In this document: positions 35,047 through 44,690 of the stretch, one piece after another | Layout of the letters: each line of letters starts with the position of its first letter | Position numbering within the stretch: the stretch's first letter is position 1 | Source of the DNA: Fen-1362 sp049516395 | Lineage (GTDB): Bacteria; Planctomycetota; Phycisphaerae; Sedimentisphaerales; Anaerobacaceae | DNA: 64,000 nt | NCBI GenBank assembly: GCA_049516395.1 | Contig: JBEKTD010000011.1 | Location: 27,573 to 91,572 of the forward strand | Direction of reading: 5' to 3' | Notes under the pieces: generated by a model | What the model was told of the DNA's origin: nothing | Database searches by the model: none | The model's input: the letters and a program-made list of their open reading frames with translations, nothing else | Made by a program: the position numbers and the translations under genes

Positions 35047-37674
35047 ATGAACACGGGCAGCGACAATTTGACGCCGGCGATGAGGCAATTTTCTCAGTTC
35101 AAGCAGAAGTACCCGGACTGCATACTCTTTTTCCGGATGGGCGACTTCTACGAAACCTTCTATGAGGACGCCAAAACCTGCTCGAAAGTCCTCGGGCTGA
35201 CGTTAACCAGCAGGGATAAGGGCAGCGATAACCCCGTCCCGCTTGCGGGCGTTCCATGGCACGCCGTCGATGGTTATCTGCGAAAAATGCTCCAGGTGGG
35301 CTACAAAGTCGCTGTCTGTGAACAAATCGAAGACCCCAAGACCGCCAAGGGCTTAGTCAAACGCGACGTGGTTCGGGTTGTTACTCCGGGAACACTGACC
35401 GATGACATACTGCTGGAAGCAAAACAGGATAACTTTTTAGCGGCGGTCTGGCAGACAAATTCCGCCTCTGCGATAAGCTGGGTCGATATCTCAACAGGGC
35501 ATTTTTTCGCACAGCAACTTGGCGAGGATGAATTGCTCGATGAAATCGTGCGATTGTCCCCCGCCGAGTGCCTCCTGCCCGACAGACGAGGCGAGTTATT
35601 TGAGGCACAGGCGAAAAAACTGGCAAAAGGTATCAGCGAACTGACCGGCGCGACGGTTACACAAAGGCCAAGCTGGTATTTCGACCCCTATCAGGCAAAA
35701 CAACGGCTTCTAAAACACTTCGGCACTGCCACACTTGAGGGTTTCGGAATCAACGATGCCGATGGCGCGGTCATCCCCCCCGCCGGCGCGTTAATCGAAT
35801 ATCTCAACGAAACACAAAAGACCGCGCTGGCGCATATCTCAAACATCAAAAAAATCAGCCGGAAAAAATTCCTGCATATCGACTACACCTCGCTCCAGAG
35901 TTTGGAGGTCCTGCGCACGATTCGCACCGAGGGCACGAAAGGGACATTGCTCGACTGCCTCGATTCAACATTAACGCCGATGGGAGGCAGGATGTTTCGC
36001 AACTGGCTTTGCAGGCCGTTGTGCGAGTTATCGGCGATTGAGTTACGTCAGGACGCCGTTGCAGAATTGAAAGACAGCGATAACCGGCTGATTGAAGTCC
36101 GCAAATTACTTGGCGATATCGCAGACCCGGAGCGAATCGCCGCACGCATCGCGACCGCAAGGGCATTGCCGCGAGACCTCGTCGCCTTAGCCCTAACCTT
36201 GCGCCAAATCCCGAAACTGCGCCAAACTCTGGGGCAATTCAGCGCCAAACTGCTCCGCGATTTGACGGGCCGATGCGACAGTATGGATGAATTGGCCGAT
36301 TTACTGGATTCCGCAATCGAGCCAAATTGCCCGCTGCGCCTGACCGACAGCGGTGTCATTCGCACAGGGTTCAATAAGGAACTCGACGAACTTCGCTCAA
36401 TTTCGCGCGATGGCCAAACCTGGCTCCAGCAATATCAGAAGCAGCAAATCGAACGCACGGGAATCGACAAACTAAAAGTCGGCTTCAACCAGGTCTTCGG
36501 CTACTACATCGAAATAAGCAGGTCAAACGCCGACAAAGTCCCTGCTGATTACGTCCGCAAGCAGACAATTACCAACGCCGAAAGATATATCACCGATGAA
36601 TTGAAAAAATACGAAACCCGCGCCCTCGGCGCTGAGGAAAAAGCCCTCGCAATCGAGCAAAAGCTTTTCGAAGAGGTGCGAATACAGTCGGCTCAATATA
36701 TCCCGCGTCTTCAGGAACTGGCGGACACAATCTCGCAATGCGATTGCCTCGCAGCCCTCGCCCATATCGCCAATCGTCGCGGCTACATCAGACCCAAACT
36801 GACAACCGATAACGACCTTCTCATCCAGGACGGCAAACACCCCGTCCTCGCGGAAATGCTCGGCGCGGAATTTGTCCCCAACGATATCTCGCTCGGCAAT
36901 CAGGCAGGCGACGTAATGATAATCACAGGCCCCAATATGAGCGGCAAAAGCACCTACATAAGACAAACCGCCCTGCTCGTCCTTATGGCTCAGGTCGGCT
37001 CATTCATCCCTGCAAAAGAGGCAACCATAGGTCTCGTTGACCGCATCTTCACACGCGTCGGTGCATCCGACGAGCTAATCAGGGGCCAATCAACCTTTAT
37101 GGTCGAGATGACCGAAACCGCAAACATAATCAATAACGCCACATCGAAATCCTTAGTTGTCCTCGACGAAGTAGGCAGAGGCACAAGCACCTACGATGGC
37201 CTCGCCCTTGCCTGGGCAATCACCGAACACATCGCCTCCAAAATCAAATGCCGAACACTCTTCGCCACGCACTATCACGAATTGACCGAGCTATCGGAAT
37301 TGTTTACCAATATCAAAAACTGCAACGTCGCCGTGCGTGAATGGATGGATGAGGTGGTTTTCCTTCACAAGATTTTGCCGGGCGGCACAGACAAATCCTA
37401 CGGCATTCACGTCGCGAAATTAGCCGGCATCCCAAAATCAATCCTCGAACGCTCGAAGGAAATCCTGGCTGAACTTGAAACCACGTTCCAGAAAGAGGCC
37501 TCCGGCTCACACCTTGCCAAAAACAAAACCAAAAAGCCCGACGCCGACACCCTCTTCGTCCAGAAACACAAGAGCGTCTTAGACAAACTCGCCTCTGTCG
37601 ATGTAAATAACCTCACCCCTATCGAAGCGATTAATCTTCTCAATAAAATCAAAGATGATATGAAGCCCGGCTAA
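35047..37674 (+). CDS. mutS: DNA mismatch repair protein MutS
   Basis: 875 residues with all MutS domains. The mismatch-reading motif (FFRMGDFYETF, including the conserved Phe and Glu) is near 27-37. Connector, lever and clamp domains follow. The ATPase has GPNMSGKST, DEVGRGTSTYDGLALAWA and FATHYHELTEL. The C-terminal part ends NLTPIEAINLLNKIKDDMK, the usual small dimer or tetramer tail. It recognises mispaired bases and recruits MutL, which is not in the window. Confidence 0.96.
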   Translation: MNTGSDNLTPAMRQFSQFKQKYPDCILFFRMGDFYETFYEDAKTCSKVLGLTLTSRDKGSDNPVPLAGVPWHAVDGYLRKMLQVGYKVAVCEQIEDPKTAKGLVKRDVVRVVTPGTLTDDILLEAKQDNFLAAVWQTNSASAISWVDISTGHFFAQQLGEDELLDEIVRLSPAECLLPDRRGELFEAQAKKLAKGISELTGATVTQRPSWYFDPYQAKQRLLKHFGTATLEGFGINDADGAVIPPAGALIEYLNETQKTALAHISNIKKISRKKFLHIDYTSLQSLEVLRTIRTEGTKGTLLDCLDSTLTPMGGRMFRNWLCRPLCELSAIELRQDAVAELKDSDNRLIEVRKLLGDIADPERIAARIATARALPRDLVALALTLRQIPKLRQTLGQFSAKLLRDLTGRCDSMDELADLLDSAIEPNCPLRLTDSGVIRTGFNKELDELRSISRDGQTWLQQYQKQQIERTGIDKLKVGFNQVFGYYIEISRSNADKVPADYVRKQTITNAERYITDELKKYETRALGAEEKALAIEQKLFEEVRIQSAQYIPRLQELADTISQCDCLAALAHIANRRGYIRPKLTTDNDLLIQDGKHPVLAEMLGAEFVPNDISLGNQAGDVMIITGPNMSGKSTYIRQTALLVLMAQVGSFIPAKEATIGLVDRIFTRVGASDELIRGQSTFMVEMTETANIINNATSKSLVVLDEVGRGTSTYDGLALAWAITEHIASKIKCRTLFATHYHELTELSELFTNIKNCNVAVREWMDEVVFLHKILPGGTDKSYGIHVAKLAGIPKSILERSKEILAELETTFQKEASGSHLAKNKTKKPDADTLFVQKHKSVLDKLASVDVNNLTPIEAINLLNKIKDDMKPG

Positions 37675-37683
37675 GCATTATAA

Positions 37684-38910
37684 TTACTTCATAACCGATT
37701 TGCCTGCCAGAGCGCCCGTTGACCAAGCGATTTGAAGATTATACCCGCCGCAGGGACCGTCAACGTCGATTGTCTCGCCCGCAAAGAATAAGCCGGGGCA
37801 AACCTTGGATTGCATCGTCGTCGGGTCGATTCCGGCTGTGCTGACGCCGCCGTTTGTAACAATCGCCTCGTCTATCGGCTTTGTTGCTACAATCGGGACA
37901 GGCATCTTTTTCAGCAACTGAATCACTTTTCTTCGCTGCTCTTTTTTCAACTGGCTCGCGTTTGTTTCGGTGATTCCCGCCAAAGCGCAAATAAGCCCGC
38001 CTAATTTTTTAGGAGCCAGCTCGAAAAGAACGTTTGCGATTATTTTTTTGGAATACTGCGATAACTGCCCCATCAGGTATTCTTCGAGTTGTGATTCATT
38101 CATCGATGGAGCAATATCAATAGTTACTTCAACCGGCTTCAAGGCGGGCAGACAGTCAACAAGCAATCGGCTTAAATCAAGAACAGCTGGCCCGCTTATG
38201 CCGTCGTGGGTAAAAATCATCGGCCCGCTAACACTAACCTTTTTCTTGTTAACCATCGCAGATATTGTAACGTTATCGCGCGAAATTCCCGCCAGTTCAG
38301 CGCACCATTTTTCAGTCGAGACAAGTGGCACAAGTGCAGGTCTTGGCTCGATTATTGTATGCCTTAAGGATTTCGCTAATTTATAGCCGTCGCCAGTCGA
38401 GCCGGTAGCAGAGTAACTCATTCCGCCCGTGGCGATAATCACTTTTGAAGCCGACGCGATTTCACTCCCGGCGAAAACTGCGAAGCCGTCGCCTCGCTTT
38501 TCGATTTTATCAGCCCCCCTGCCAAATATAAACTGCGCGCCGAGTTTTAGGCACTCGCACAGCAAGGCATCTCGAACGTCGCCTGCTCGCTCGCTTACCG
38601 GGAACACACAGCCCTGTTCATCGACTTTAGTCTCGCTACCAATCTGGCTGAAAAATTCGCGTGTCGCATCAGGTGAAAATTCGTGCAGACAATGCCGCAG
38701 GAACCTCCCCGATTTGCCATACACGCGAACAAAATCATCGACCGTGCCCGTGTGAGTGATATTGCACCTGCCCCCGCCCGTCAAAAGCAGCTTTCTCCCC
38801 GGGACCTGGTTTTTTTCTATCACGACCGCCGTCGCTTTGTTTTGCGCTGCGAATATAGCCGACATCAACCCTGCCGGCCCCGCCCCGATTACACAAACGT
38901 CTGTTTTCAT
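37684..38910 (-). CDS. HI0933/YhiN-family FAD-dependent oxidoreductase
   Basis: 408 residues. The Rossmann motif CVIGAGPAGLMSAIFAA and the family mark NKVPGRKLLLTGGGRCN-like block (here EKNQVPGRKLLLTGGGRCN) are near the N-terminus. ATGGMSYSATGSTGDGYKLAKSL and the late GGVSTAGIDPTTMQSKVCPGLFFAGE complete the pattern. The start at 38910 opens with MKTDVCVIGAGP, and an upstream extension would be unconserved. Physiological substrate is unknown in this family. It converges on mutS (9 bp). Confidence 0.87.
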   Translation of the reverse strand: MKTDVCVIGAGPAGLMSAIFAAQNKATAVVIEKNQVPGRKLLLTGGGRCNITHTGTVDDFVRVYGKSGRFLRHCLHEFSPDATREFFSQIGSETKVDEQGCVFPVSERAGDVRDALLCECLKLGAQFIFGRGADKIEKRGDGFAVFAGSEIASASKVIIATGGMSYSATGSTGDGYKLAKSLRHTIIEPRPALVPLVSTEKWCAELAGISRDNVTISAMVNKKKVSVSGPMIFTHDGISGPAVLDLSRLLVDCLPALKPVEVTIDIAPSMNESQLEEYLMGQLSQYSKKIIANVLFELAPKKLGGLICALAGITETNASQLKKEQRRKVIQLLKKMPVPIVATKPIDEAIVTNGGVSTAGIDPTTMQSKVCPGLFFAGETIDVDGPCGGYNLQIAWSTGALAGKSVMK

Positions 38911-38999
38911 AGTAGCTCTGAGTGTAGCCGAGCGAGGATGTTGTGTCAAAGACCACTATTGCAATTCAGCCCGCTACGCATAGGATAACAGCAAAAATT

Positions 39000-39878
39000 A
39001 TGCCCCTCAAACCAAACAAAAATTTGTATGTAACCGTGCTGACTTTCACAGTCATAACAGCAATCGCTTCCGCCAGCGATAAACCAACCTTGTATATTAC
39101 CAATGGCAAAAGCAGCTTCATAAAAGCCGACGAGGTAAACCTGCCTCGAACCGACGGCTTGAATATCGTCATAGCAACGCACGGGTGGATTGAAAGAGAA
39201 CAATGGCCTAAGAATTTGGCCTTATATATCAGAGGCAAGGTCGATTCAAACGAATGGCTCTGCGGCTGGTTCGACTGGCGAAACGAGGCAAGGGTCATCA
39301 ACCCAAGGGACGCGGCACTCTATGCACACGACACAGCCAGCAAAATGCTGGCAGAGCAGATTCTGAAAATATCGAACAATCCGCAGCACGTTCATTTTAT
39401 CGCTCATTCCTCCGGCTGCTGGGCCATAACCGAAGCGGCCAAAATCATCGCCCAAAAGACAAACGCGAACATTCACCTGACGTTTCTCGACGCCTATGTC
39501 CCGTTGGGCTGGGACGCAAATTCACTCGGGGACATACCTGCCGAACCGAACAAAATTTACTGGGCCGACCATTATTTAACACAGGATATCACTGGCAACG
39601 TTACTTATTGCCGGCTTGCCCATGCTCATAACGTCGATATTGGAGATATCACCCCCGGCCTTAAAGACCACAGGTTCCCGTTTCACTGGTATCCCGCGAC
39701 GGTCCTCGGCAAATACGACCCGAATGATAAATACGCCGGCGAAAAACTGTATTACAAATCAGGCAATCTCGAATATGGTTTTGCCCGCTCACTTGAGGCT
39801 GGAAAAGCGAATTGGGAAGCATCGCTGAAACTTGTTATGGGCAACGAAATAGTAAAAATCAGAAAAAACGGAAAATAA
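39000..39878 (+). CDS. Exported alpha/beta-hydrolase, lipase-like
   Basis: 292 residues from ATG 39000, opening with a signal peptide (hydrophobic 11-25, cut near ASA-SD). Features: IVIATHGWIER (oxyanion region), FIAHSSGCWAIT with the nucleophile Ser in A-H-S-S-G, HLTFLDAYVP (probable acid Asp) and a late HRFPFHWYP with candidate His. These fit a pancreatic lipase-like alpha/beta-hydrolase. An upstream GTG start would add 19 residues before the signal peptide and is less likely. The following gene, 22 bp on, is an exported glycoside hydrolase, so the two may be co-transcribed. Confidence 0.72.
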   Translation: MPLKPNKNLYVTVLTFTVITAIASASDKPTLYITNGKSSFIKADEVNLPRTDGLNIVIATHGWIEREQWPKNLALYIRGKVDSNEWLCGWFDWRNEARVINPRDAALYAHDTASKMLAEQILKISNNPQHVHFIAHSSGCWAITEAAKIIAQKTNANIHLTFLDAYVPLGWDANSLGDIPAEPNKIYWADHYLTQDITGNVTYCRLAHAHNVDIGDITPGLKDHRFPFHWYPATVLGKYDPNDKYAGEKLYYKSGNLEYGFARSLEAGKANWEASLKLVMGNEIVKIRKNGK

Positions 39879-39900
39879 GTTGCTTTGAGAGGAACAAAAA

Positions 39901-42450
39901 ATGAAATCGCAAATAATCAAATTGCTGGTTACAGCGGTCGCAGTGCTCACTTTAGCAGGCAGCGTGTCCGCCGACCTGTCCGGCGAAGCGCAAGCAAAGA
40001 CGGAACAGCGAAAGTACAATGACGTTTACAGCGGGGAATATCTCAATCACATCGCTTTTCCAATGGGCGGCATCGGCGCCGGGATGATTTGCATCGAAGG
40101 AACGGGAACGTTAAGCAATTTTTCGCTGCGAAATAAACCAGAGATATTCACTGAGCCGACCGTGTTTTCGGCAATATGCGTCAAGGGTGACAAAAACGTC
40201 GCCAGAGTGCTCGAAGGCCCCGTGCCAAAATGGAAAATCTTCGGCGCCGGCCCGGATAACACAAGTTACAACGGAGCCGGTAACGGTCTGGGGGGCAGAA
40301 CATACGGACTTCCGCGATTCGCCAAGGCAACCTTCAAGGCCCGCTTCCCGTTTGCCGTTGTATGTCTCGAAGACCCAAAGATACCGCTGAAGATTGAGAT
40401 TACCGGCTGGAGTCCCTTCACTCCGCCTGAGCCGAATGATTCGTCACTGCCTGTCGCGGCATTGGAATATCGCTTCACAAATCCAACCGACAAACCCGTT
40501 GAGGCGGTTTACTCTTTCAACGCCCGCAACTTCCTGGCGACAGATGAAAAACCAGGCAAAGTTGCGGGAACTGCAAATGGTTTTGTCCTCGCCGCAAAAA
40601 AAGACCCCAAAGGCAAACCCTGGGATGAGGCGGCATTTGCGGCAATCTCACTCAATCCCGACGCCAATATCAACTGCGCCTGGTTTCGCGGCGGCTGGTT
40701 TGACCCGCTGACTATGGCTTGGAAGGATATCGAACAGGGCAATTGCTTCGAAAAGCCCGCCATATCAGGCGGCCCAACAAGTCCCGGCGCAACAATTTTT
40801 GTGCCTGTGAACCTGGACCCGGGAAAAGAAAAAACCGTCACCATTCTTCTCTGCTGGTTTGCTCCGGTAAGCAATGTGAGAAACGGTCCCGACACAGGCG
40901 GCAAAACTGATGATGCTAATCAGCCGACAACATATCAGCCATGGTATTCATCCAAATTCATGGATATTGAAAGCGTCGCAAACTATTGGCGGACAAATTA
41001 CACAGCACTGCGAGAAAAAACGAAACGATTCAGCGATTGTTTTTATGACACAACGCTGCCCGACGAAGTAACCGAGGCGGTCGCTGCAAACTTGACAATC
41101 CTGAAATCACCTACCGTTCTTCGACAAGGAGACGGCCGGCTCTGGGCATGGGAAGGATGCTTCGATAATGCCGGCTGCTGCCCCGGCTCCTGCACTCACG
41201 TTTGGAACTACGCGCAGGCGATACCTAACCTGTTTCCCCAGCTCGAACGCACCTTACGCGAAACGGAGTTTTGCGTCTGCCAGAATGAAAAAGGCCATCA
41301 AACTTTCCGATGCTCATTGCCGATTCGGCCGACGTCGCACGGTTTCCACGCAGCCGCTGATGGCCAACTGGGCGGTATTATCAAGGTTTACCGTGACTGG
41401 CGTATAAGCGGCGATTCTGACTGGCTGCGGGAATTATGGCCCCAGGTCAAAACCAGCATGAACTATTGCATTGCCACCTGGGACCCCAACCACAATGGCG
41501 TCCTGTCTGAGCCGCATCATAACACCTATGATATCGAGTTCTGGGGACCAGACCCCTTATGCAGCAGCTACTATATCGGGGCTTTAAAGGCAATGACACT
41601 AATGGGCAAAGCCCTTATTGACAATGACCCGCTTTACGGAGAACTGCTCGACAAGGGACAAAAATATGTCAATGAGCAGTTATATAATGGCGAATATTTT
41701 TATCAACAGGTCCAGTGGAAAGACCTAAGGGCAAAAAACCCGATAACAGCGCAAACACTCGACGGCGGGTACGCCCCGGATGCGATTGAGATATTGAAAA
41801 AAGAAGGACCTAAATACCAGTATGGCAAAGGGTGTCTCTCAGATGGCGTCCTCGGGGCGTGGCTTGCGCAAATCAGCGGCGTCGGTGCCATTCTTAACGA
41901 GGACAAGGTCAAAAGCCATCTGCAAAGCGTCTATAAATACAATTTCAAAAAAGACCTGTCGGAACACGTAAATCCACAGAGGCCCGGCTACGCGCTGGGC
42001 AGCGAAGGCGGATTGCTGCTTTGCTCCTGGCCGAAAGGCGACGAACCCAGTTTGCCCTTCCCATACAGCAACGAGGTCTGGACCGGCATTGAATATCAGG
42101 TCGCCTCGCACCTGATTACAAAAGGGTTTATCGACGAGGGTCTGCAGATTGTCCGCACCGCACGCGACCGATACGACGGCAAAGTTCGTAATCCCTTCGA
42201 CGAATACGAATGCGGCCACTGGTACGCCCGTGCAATGTCGTCGTACGCACTTTTGCAGGCACTCGGCGGCGCAAGATACGACGCTATAGAAAAAATCTTA
42301 TATCTTAAACCCGCCGTGAAAGGCGACTTCAGAACATTTATTTCCACGGCTACCGGCTATGGAACAGTCGGCGTAAAAGATGGTAAACCGTTCTGCGATG
42401 TGGTAAGCGGCAAAATACCATTCGAAAAAATAGAGTATGTCGGCCCATAG
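39901..42450 (+). CDS. Exported GH116 family glycosidase (GBA2-like beta-glucosidase)
   Basis: 849 residues with a signal peptide (cut near VSA-DL at 25). The N-terminal beta domain begins FPMGGIGAGMICIEGTG; the C-terminal (alpha/alpha)6 catalytic barrel holds HNTYDIEFWGPDP (nucleophile Glu by family analogy) and KGCLSDGVLGAWLA (acid/base Asp). Also seen are the W-x-H-V-W-N-Y block and GHWYARAMSSYALLQALGG. GH116 enzymes hydrolyse beta-glucosides, beta-xylosides or glucosylceramide; the substrate here is unknown. GAGAGGAAC lies before the ATG. It follows a secreted hydrolase gene. Confidence 0.9.
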   Translation: MKSQIIKLLVTAVAVLTLAGSVSADLSGEAQAKTEQRKYNDVYSGEYLNHIAFPMGGIGAGMICIEGTGTLSNFSLRNKPEIFTEPTVFSAICVKGDKNVARVLEGPVPKWKIFGAGPDNTSYNGAGNGLGGRTYGLPRFAKATFKARFPFAVVCLEDPKIPLKIEITGWSPFTPPEPNDSSLPVAALEYRFTNPTDKPVEAVYSFNARNFLATDEKPGKVAGTANGFVLAAKKDPKGKPWDEAAFAAISLNPDANINCAWFRGGWFDPLTMAWKDIEQGNCFEKPAISGGPTSPGATIFVPVNLDPGKEKTVTILLCWFAPVSNVRNGPDTGGKTDDANQPTTYQPWYSSKFMDIESVANYWRTNYTALREKTKRFSDCFYDTTLPDEVTEAVAANLTILKSPTVLRQGDGRLWAWEGCFDNAGCCPGSCTHVWNYAQAIPNLFPQLERTLRETEFCVCQNEKGHQTFRCSLPIRPTSHGFHAAADGQLGGIIKVYRDWRISGDSDWLRELWPQVKTSMNYCIATWDPNHNGVLSEPHHNTYDIEFWGPDPLCSSYYIGALKAMTLMGKALIDNDPLYGELLDKGQKYVNEQLYNGEYFYQQVQWKDLRAKNPITAQTLDGGYAPDAIEILKKEGPKYQYGKGCLSDGVLGAWLAQISGVGAILNEDKVKSHLQSVYKYNFKKDLSEHVNPQRPGYALGSEGGLLLCSWPKGDEPSLPFPYSNEVWTGIEYQVASHLITKGFIDEGLQIVRTARDRYDGKVRNPFDEYECGHWYARAMSSYALLQALGGARYDAIEKILYLKPAVKGDFRTFISTATGYGTVGVKDGKPFCDVVSGKIPFEKIEYVGP

Positions 42451-42465
42451 ACCTGATGTCGGGCT

Positions 42466-42493
42466 TTGCAATATAGCCCTGCTATTGTATAAT
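42466..42493 (+). promoter_or_regulatory. Sigma-70-type promoter before glyS
   Basis: TTGCAA at 42466-42471 and perfect TATAAT at 42488-42493, 16 bp apart, 46 bp before the glyS start. Confidence 0.55.
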
Positions 42494-42538
42494 GGTTTTT
42501 TGTAAGTTTTTGAAAATATTTGAATAACTGAGGACATT

Positions 42539-44011
42539 ATGGCAAAGCTGGCAAAACTGGACGACATAGTATCACTGTGCAAAAGGCGCGGTTTCATATT
42601 CCAATCGAGCGAAATCTATGGCGGCCTCGCAAGCTGCTACGATTACGGCCCATTAGGCGTTGAGCTGAAAAACAACGTCAAGAAGGCCTGGTGGAAAAAC
42701 GTCGTCCAGATGCGAGACGACGTCGTAGGCATCGATTGCAGCATCCTTATGCACCCGCTCGTCTGGAAGGCATCAGGCCACGCCGACCACTTTGCCGACC
42801 TCATCGCCGAATGTAAAAAATGCAATGTCCGAACACGCGTTGATCACCTCAAAGACAAGGAAAATCCTTCAGCCGAAGAACATACTGAACATATCGCGAT
42901 TGTCCCCGGCGCAAAACAGGACTTGAGCAAAAAGGTCTGCCCCGCCTGCGGAGCAGTAGGCAACTTCACCGAACCAATGCCTTTTAAATTAATGTTTGAA
43001 ACCCAGATGGGCGCAAACGTCGAGGATTCAATGACGCTTTACCTGCGTCCCGAAACCGCCCAGGGCATCTTCGCCAATTTCAGAAACGTCCTCGATACGA
43101 CAAGAGTCAAAATACCTTTCGGCATCGCCCAAATCGGCAAGAGTTTCCGCAACGAAGTGACAACAAAGGCGTTCATTTTCAGGACGCGCGAATTCGAGCA
43201 GGCCGAACTGGAATTCTTCTGCGAACCGGGAACTGATGATAAATGGTTTGAGCACTGGAAAGAGCAGCGTTTCAACTGGTATCTCAACCTCGGCCTCAAA
43301 AAAGAAAACCTCCGCTTCCGCGAGCACGAAAAAGACGAACTTGCCCATTACGCCAAGGGTTGCGTCGATGTCGAATACAAATTCCCGTTCGGCTCAGGCG
43401 ACTGGCAGGAATTAGAGGGCATCGCCAACCGCACCGATTACGACCTCCGCCAGCACCAGCGCGGTATGCGCACGCTCAACTCCTGGTATGAGACTAAGGG
43501 CGACCTGTCGAAAATCAAGCTCAAAGAAGAGGCCGAGGACTATCTCAAGGGGCCTCTTTCATATTTCGACGACGAAAAGAAAGCCCGGTATATCCCTTAT
43601 GTGATTGAACCTAGCGCAGGTATGGATAGAAGCACGCTAGCGTTCCTCGTTGACGCTTATGATGAAGAGGAAGTCCGCGGCGAAACGCGAAATCTGCTCC
43701 GGTTCTCTTCGGCTATCGCGCCGGTAAAGGCAGGCATATTCCCGCTGGTCAATAAAGACGGCATGCCCGAAACCGCCCGCAATATCTTCAACGACCTCAA
43801 GGGACGCTTCAACTGCGTTTACGACGAAAAAGGCGCAATAGGCCGACGTTACCGCAGGCAGGATGAAGCGGGCACGCCCTTCTGTGTCACCGTCGATGGC
43901 CAGACCGCTCAGGACCAGACCGTTACCGTTCGCCAGCGCGACTCGATGGAGCAAATACGCGTCGCCACCGACCAGTTAAAGGCCTTCCTGCGCGATAAAC
44001 TGGATATGTAA
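42539..44011 (+). CDS. glyS: Glycyl-tRNA synthetase (class II, alpha2 type)
   Basis: 490 residues, the dimeric eukaryote-like form. The N-terminus LDDIVSLCKRRGFIFQSSEIYGG is diagnostic. Class II motifs: motif 2 in FGIAQIGKSFRNEVTTKAFIFR-type context (here PFGIAQIGKSFRNEV), EFEQAELEFF, and motif 3 in EPSAGMDRSTLAFLVDAY. A zinc-like pair of CxxC motifs (CKKC; CPAC) lies near 95-140. The anticodon-binding domain occupies the end. It is followed by two small genes 2 and 4 bp downstream. Confidence 0.95.
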   Translation: MAKLAKLDDIVSLCKRRGFIFQSSEIYGGLASCYDYGPLGVELKNNVKKAWWKNVVQMRDDVVGIDCSILMHPLVWKASGHADHFADLIAECKKCNVRTRVDHLKDKENPSAEEHTEHIAIVPGAKQDLSKKVCPACGAVGNFTEPMPFKLMFETQMGANVEDSMTLYLRPETAQGIFANFRNVLDTTRVKIPFGIAQIGKSFRNEVTTKAFIFRTREFEQAELEFFCEPGTDDKWFEHWKEQRFNWYLNLGLKKENLRFREHEKDELAHYAKGCVDVEYKFPFGSGDWQELEGIANRTDYDLRQHQRGMRTLNSWYETKGDLSKIKLKEEAEDYLKGPLSYFDDEKKARYIPYVIEPSAGMDRSTLAFLVDAYDEEEVRGETRNLLRFSSAIAPVKAGIFPLVNKDGMPETARNIFNDLKGRFNCVYDEKGAIGRRYRRQDEAGTPFCVTVDGQTAQDQTVTVRQRDSMEQIRVATDQLKAFLRDKLDM

Positions 44012-44013
44012 AA

Positions 44014-44475
44014 ATGATCTTCGACCGAATCGACAACACCCGTTTGTACCTCGGTCTGCACGCCGGCTTCGCGAAGGCGTTTGAGATTCTCACGGATAAA
44101 ACCCTGTCACAAAAACAAGACGGCAAATACCCCGTCGATGGTGATAACATTTATTACACCATCCAGCGATATACAACCAAACCGCTAAGTGAAGGCAAAT
44201 TTGAAGCCCACCGTAAATATATCGATATTCAGTTTTTATTAGAAGGCGTTGAAATTATCGGCTACGCACCATTGAAAGACCTTACAACCGCTGAAGTTTA
44301 CAACCCCCAAAAAGATATCGCCTTTTTCAATACGCCAAAGGAAATCACGAAAGTCATCCTTGAACCGGGCCTTTTCTGCATCCTCTTCCCCGCCGACGCT
44401 CATCTCCCAGGCCTCCAACTCGCCGGCCCAACCGAAGTCCGCAAAGTGGTTATCAAGATTCAAATAAAGGAATAG
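44014..44475 (+). CDS. YhcH/YjgK/YiaL-family (DUF386) cupin-like protein
   Basis: 153 residues. The family marks are GKYPVDGDNIYYTIQRYTTKP, FEAHRKYIDIQFLLEGVEIIGYAPL and LEPGLFCILFPADAHLPGL, whose His and Glu residues bind a metal in homologues. Members are linked to sialic acid or other sugar metabolism (some act as sugar anomerase). It starts 2 bp after glyS and is followed by a PspC gene 4 bp later; the link to sugar use would fit the nearby GH116 gene. Confidence 0.85.
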   Translation: MIFDRIDNTRLYLGLHAGFAKAFEILTDKTLSQKQDGKYPVDGDNIYYTIQRYTTKPLSEGKFEAHRKYIDIQFLLEGVEIIGYAPLKDLTTAEVYNPQKDIAFFNTPKEITKVILEPGLFCILFPADAHLPGLQLAGPTEVRKVVIKIQIKE

Positions 44476-44479
44476 CAAA

Positions 44480-44668
44480 ATGAAAAAACTTTACCTTTCA
44501 ACTACAGACAAGAAAATTTTCGGGGTTTGCGGCGGAATAGCTGAAACGTACGATATCGACCCCACCATGGTTCGGCTGGCGATTGTATTCCTCACCCTCG
44601 TGACATTCGTAGCGCCTTTGATAATAACATACATCGTCGCCGGAATAATCATGCCCCGTAAGAAATAA
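44480..44668 (+). CDS. PspC-domain small membrane protein
   Basis: 62 residues: KKLYLSTTDKKIFGVCGGIAETYDIDPTMVRL then a membrane helix (about 33-57) and a short basic tail. This is the complete PspC domain, related to phage-shock envelope stress proteins. Stand-alone PspC proteins are common and poorly understood. A weak site (AAGGAATAG) lies before the ATG, and the gene is probably co-transcribed with glyS and the YhcH gene. Confidence 0.9.
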   Translation: MKKLYLSTTDKKIFGVCGGIAETYDIDPTMVRLAIVFLTLVTFVAPLIITYIVAGIIMPRKK

Positions 44669-44690
44669 CGGGTTAATACGGCCAAACCGA

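Noticed and set aside
38943..39000. Upstream GTG start for the lipase-like protein
   Set aside because: It would place 19 polar residues before the signal peptide and overlaps the start region of the divergent flavoprotein gene.
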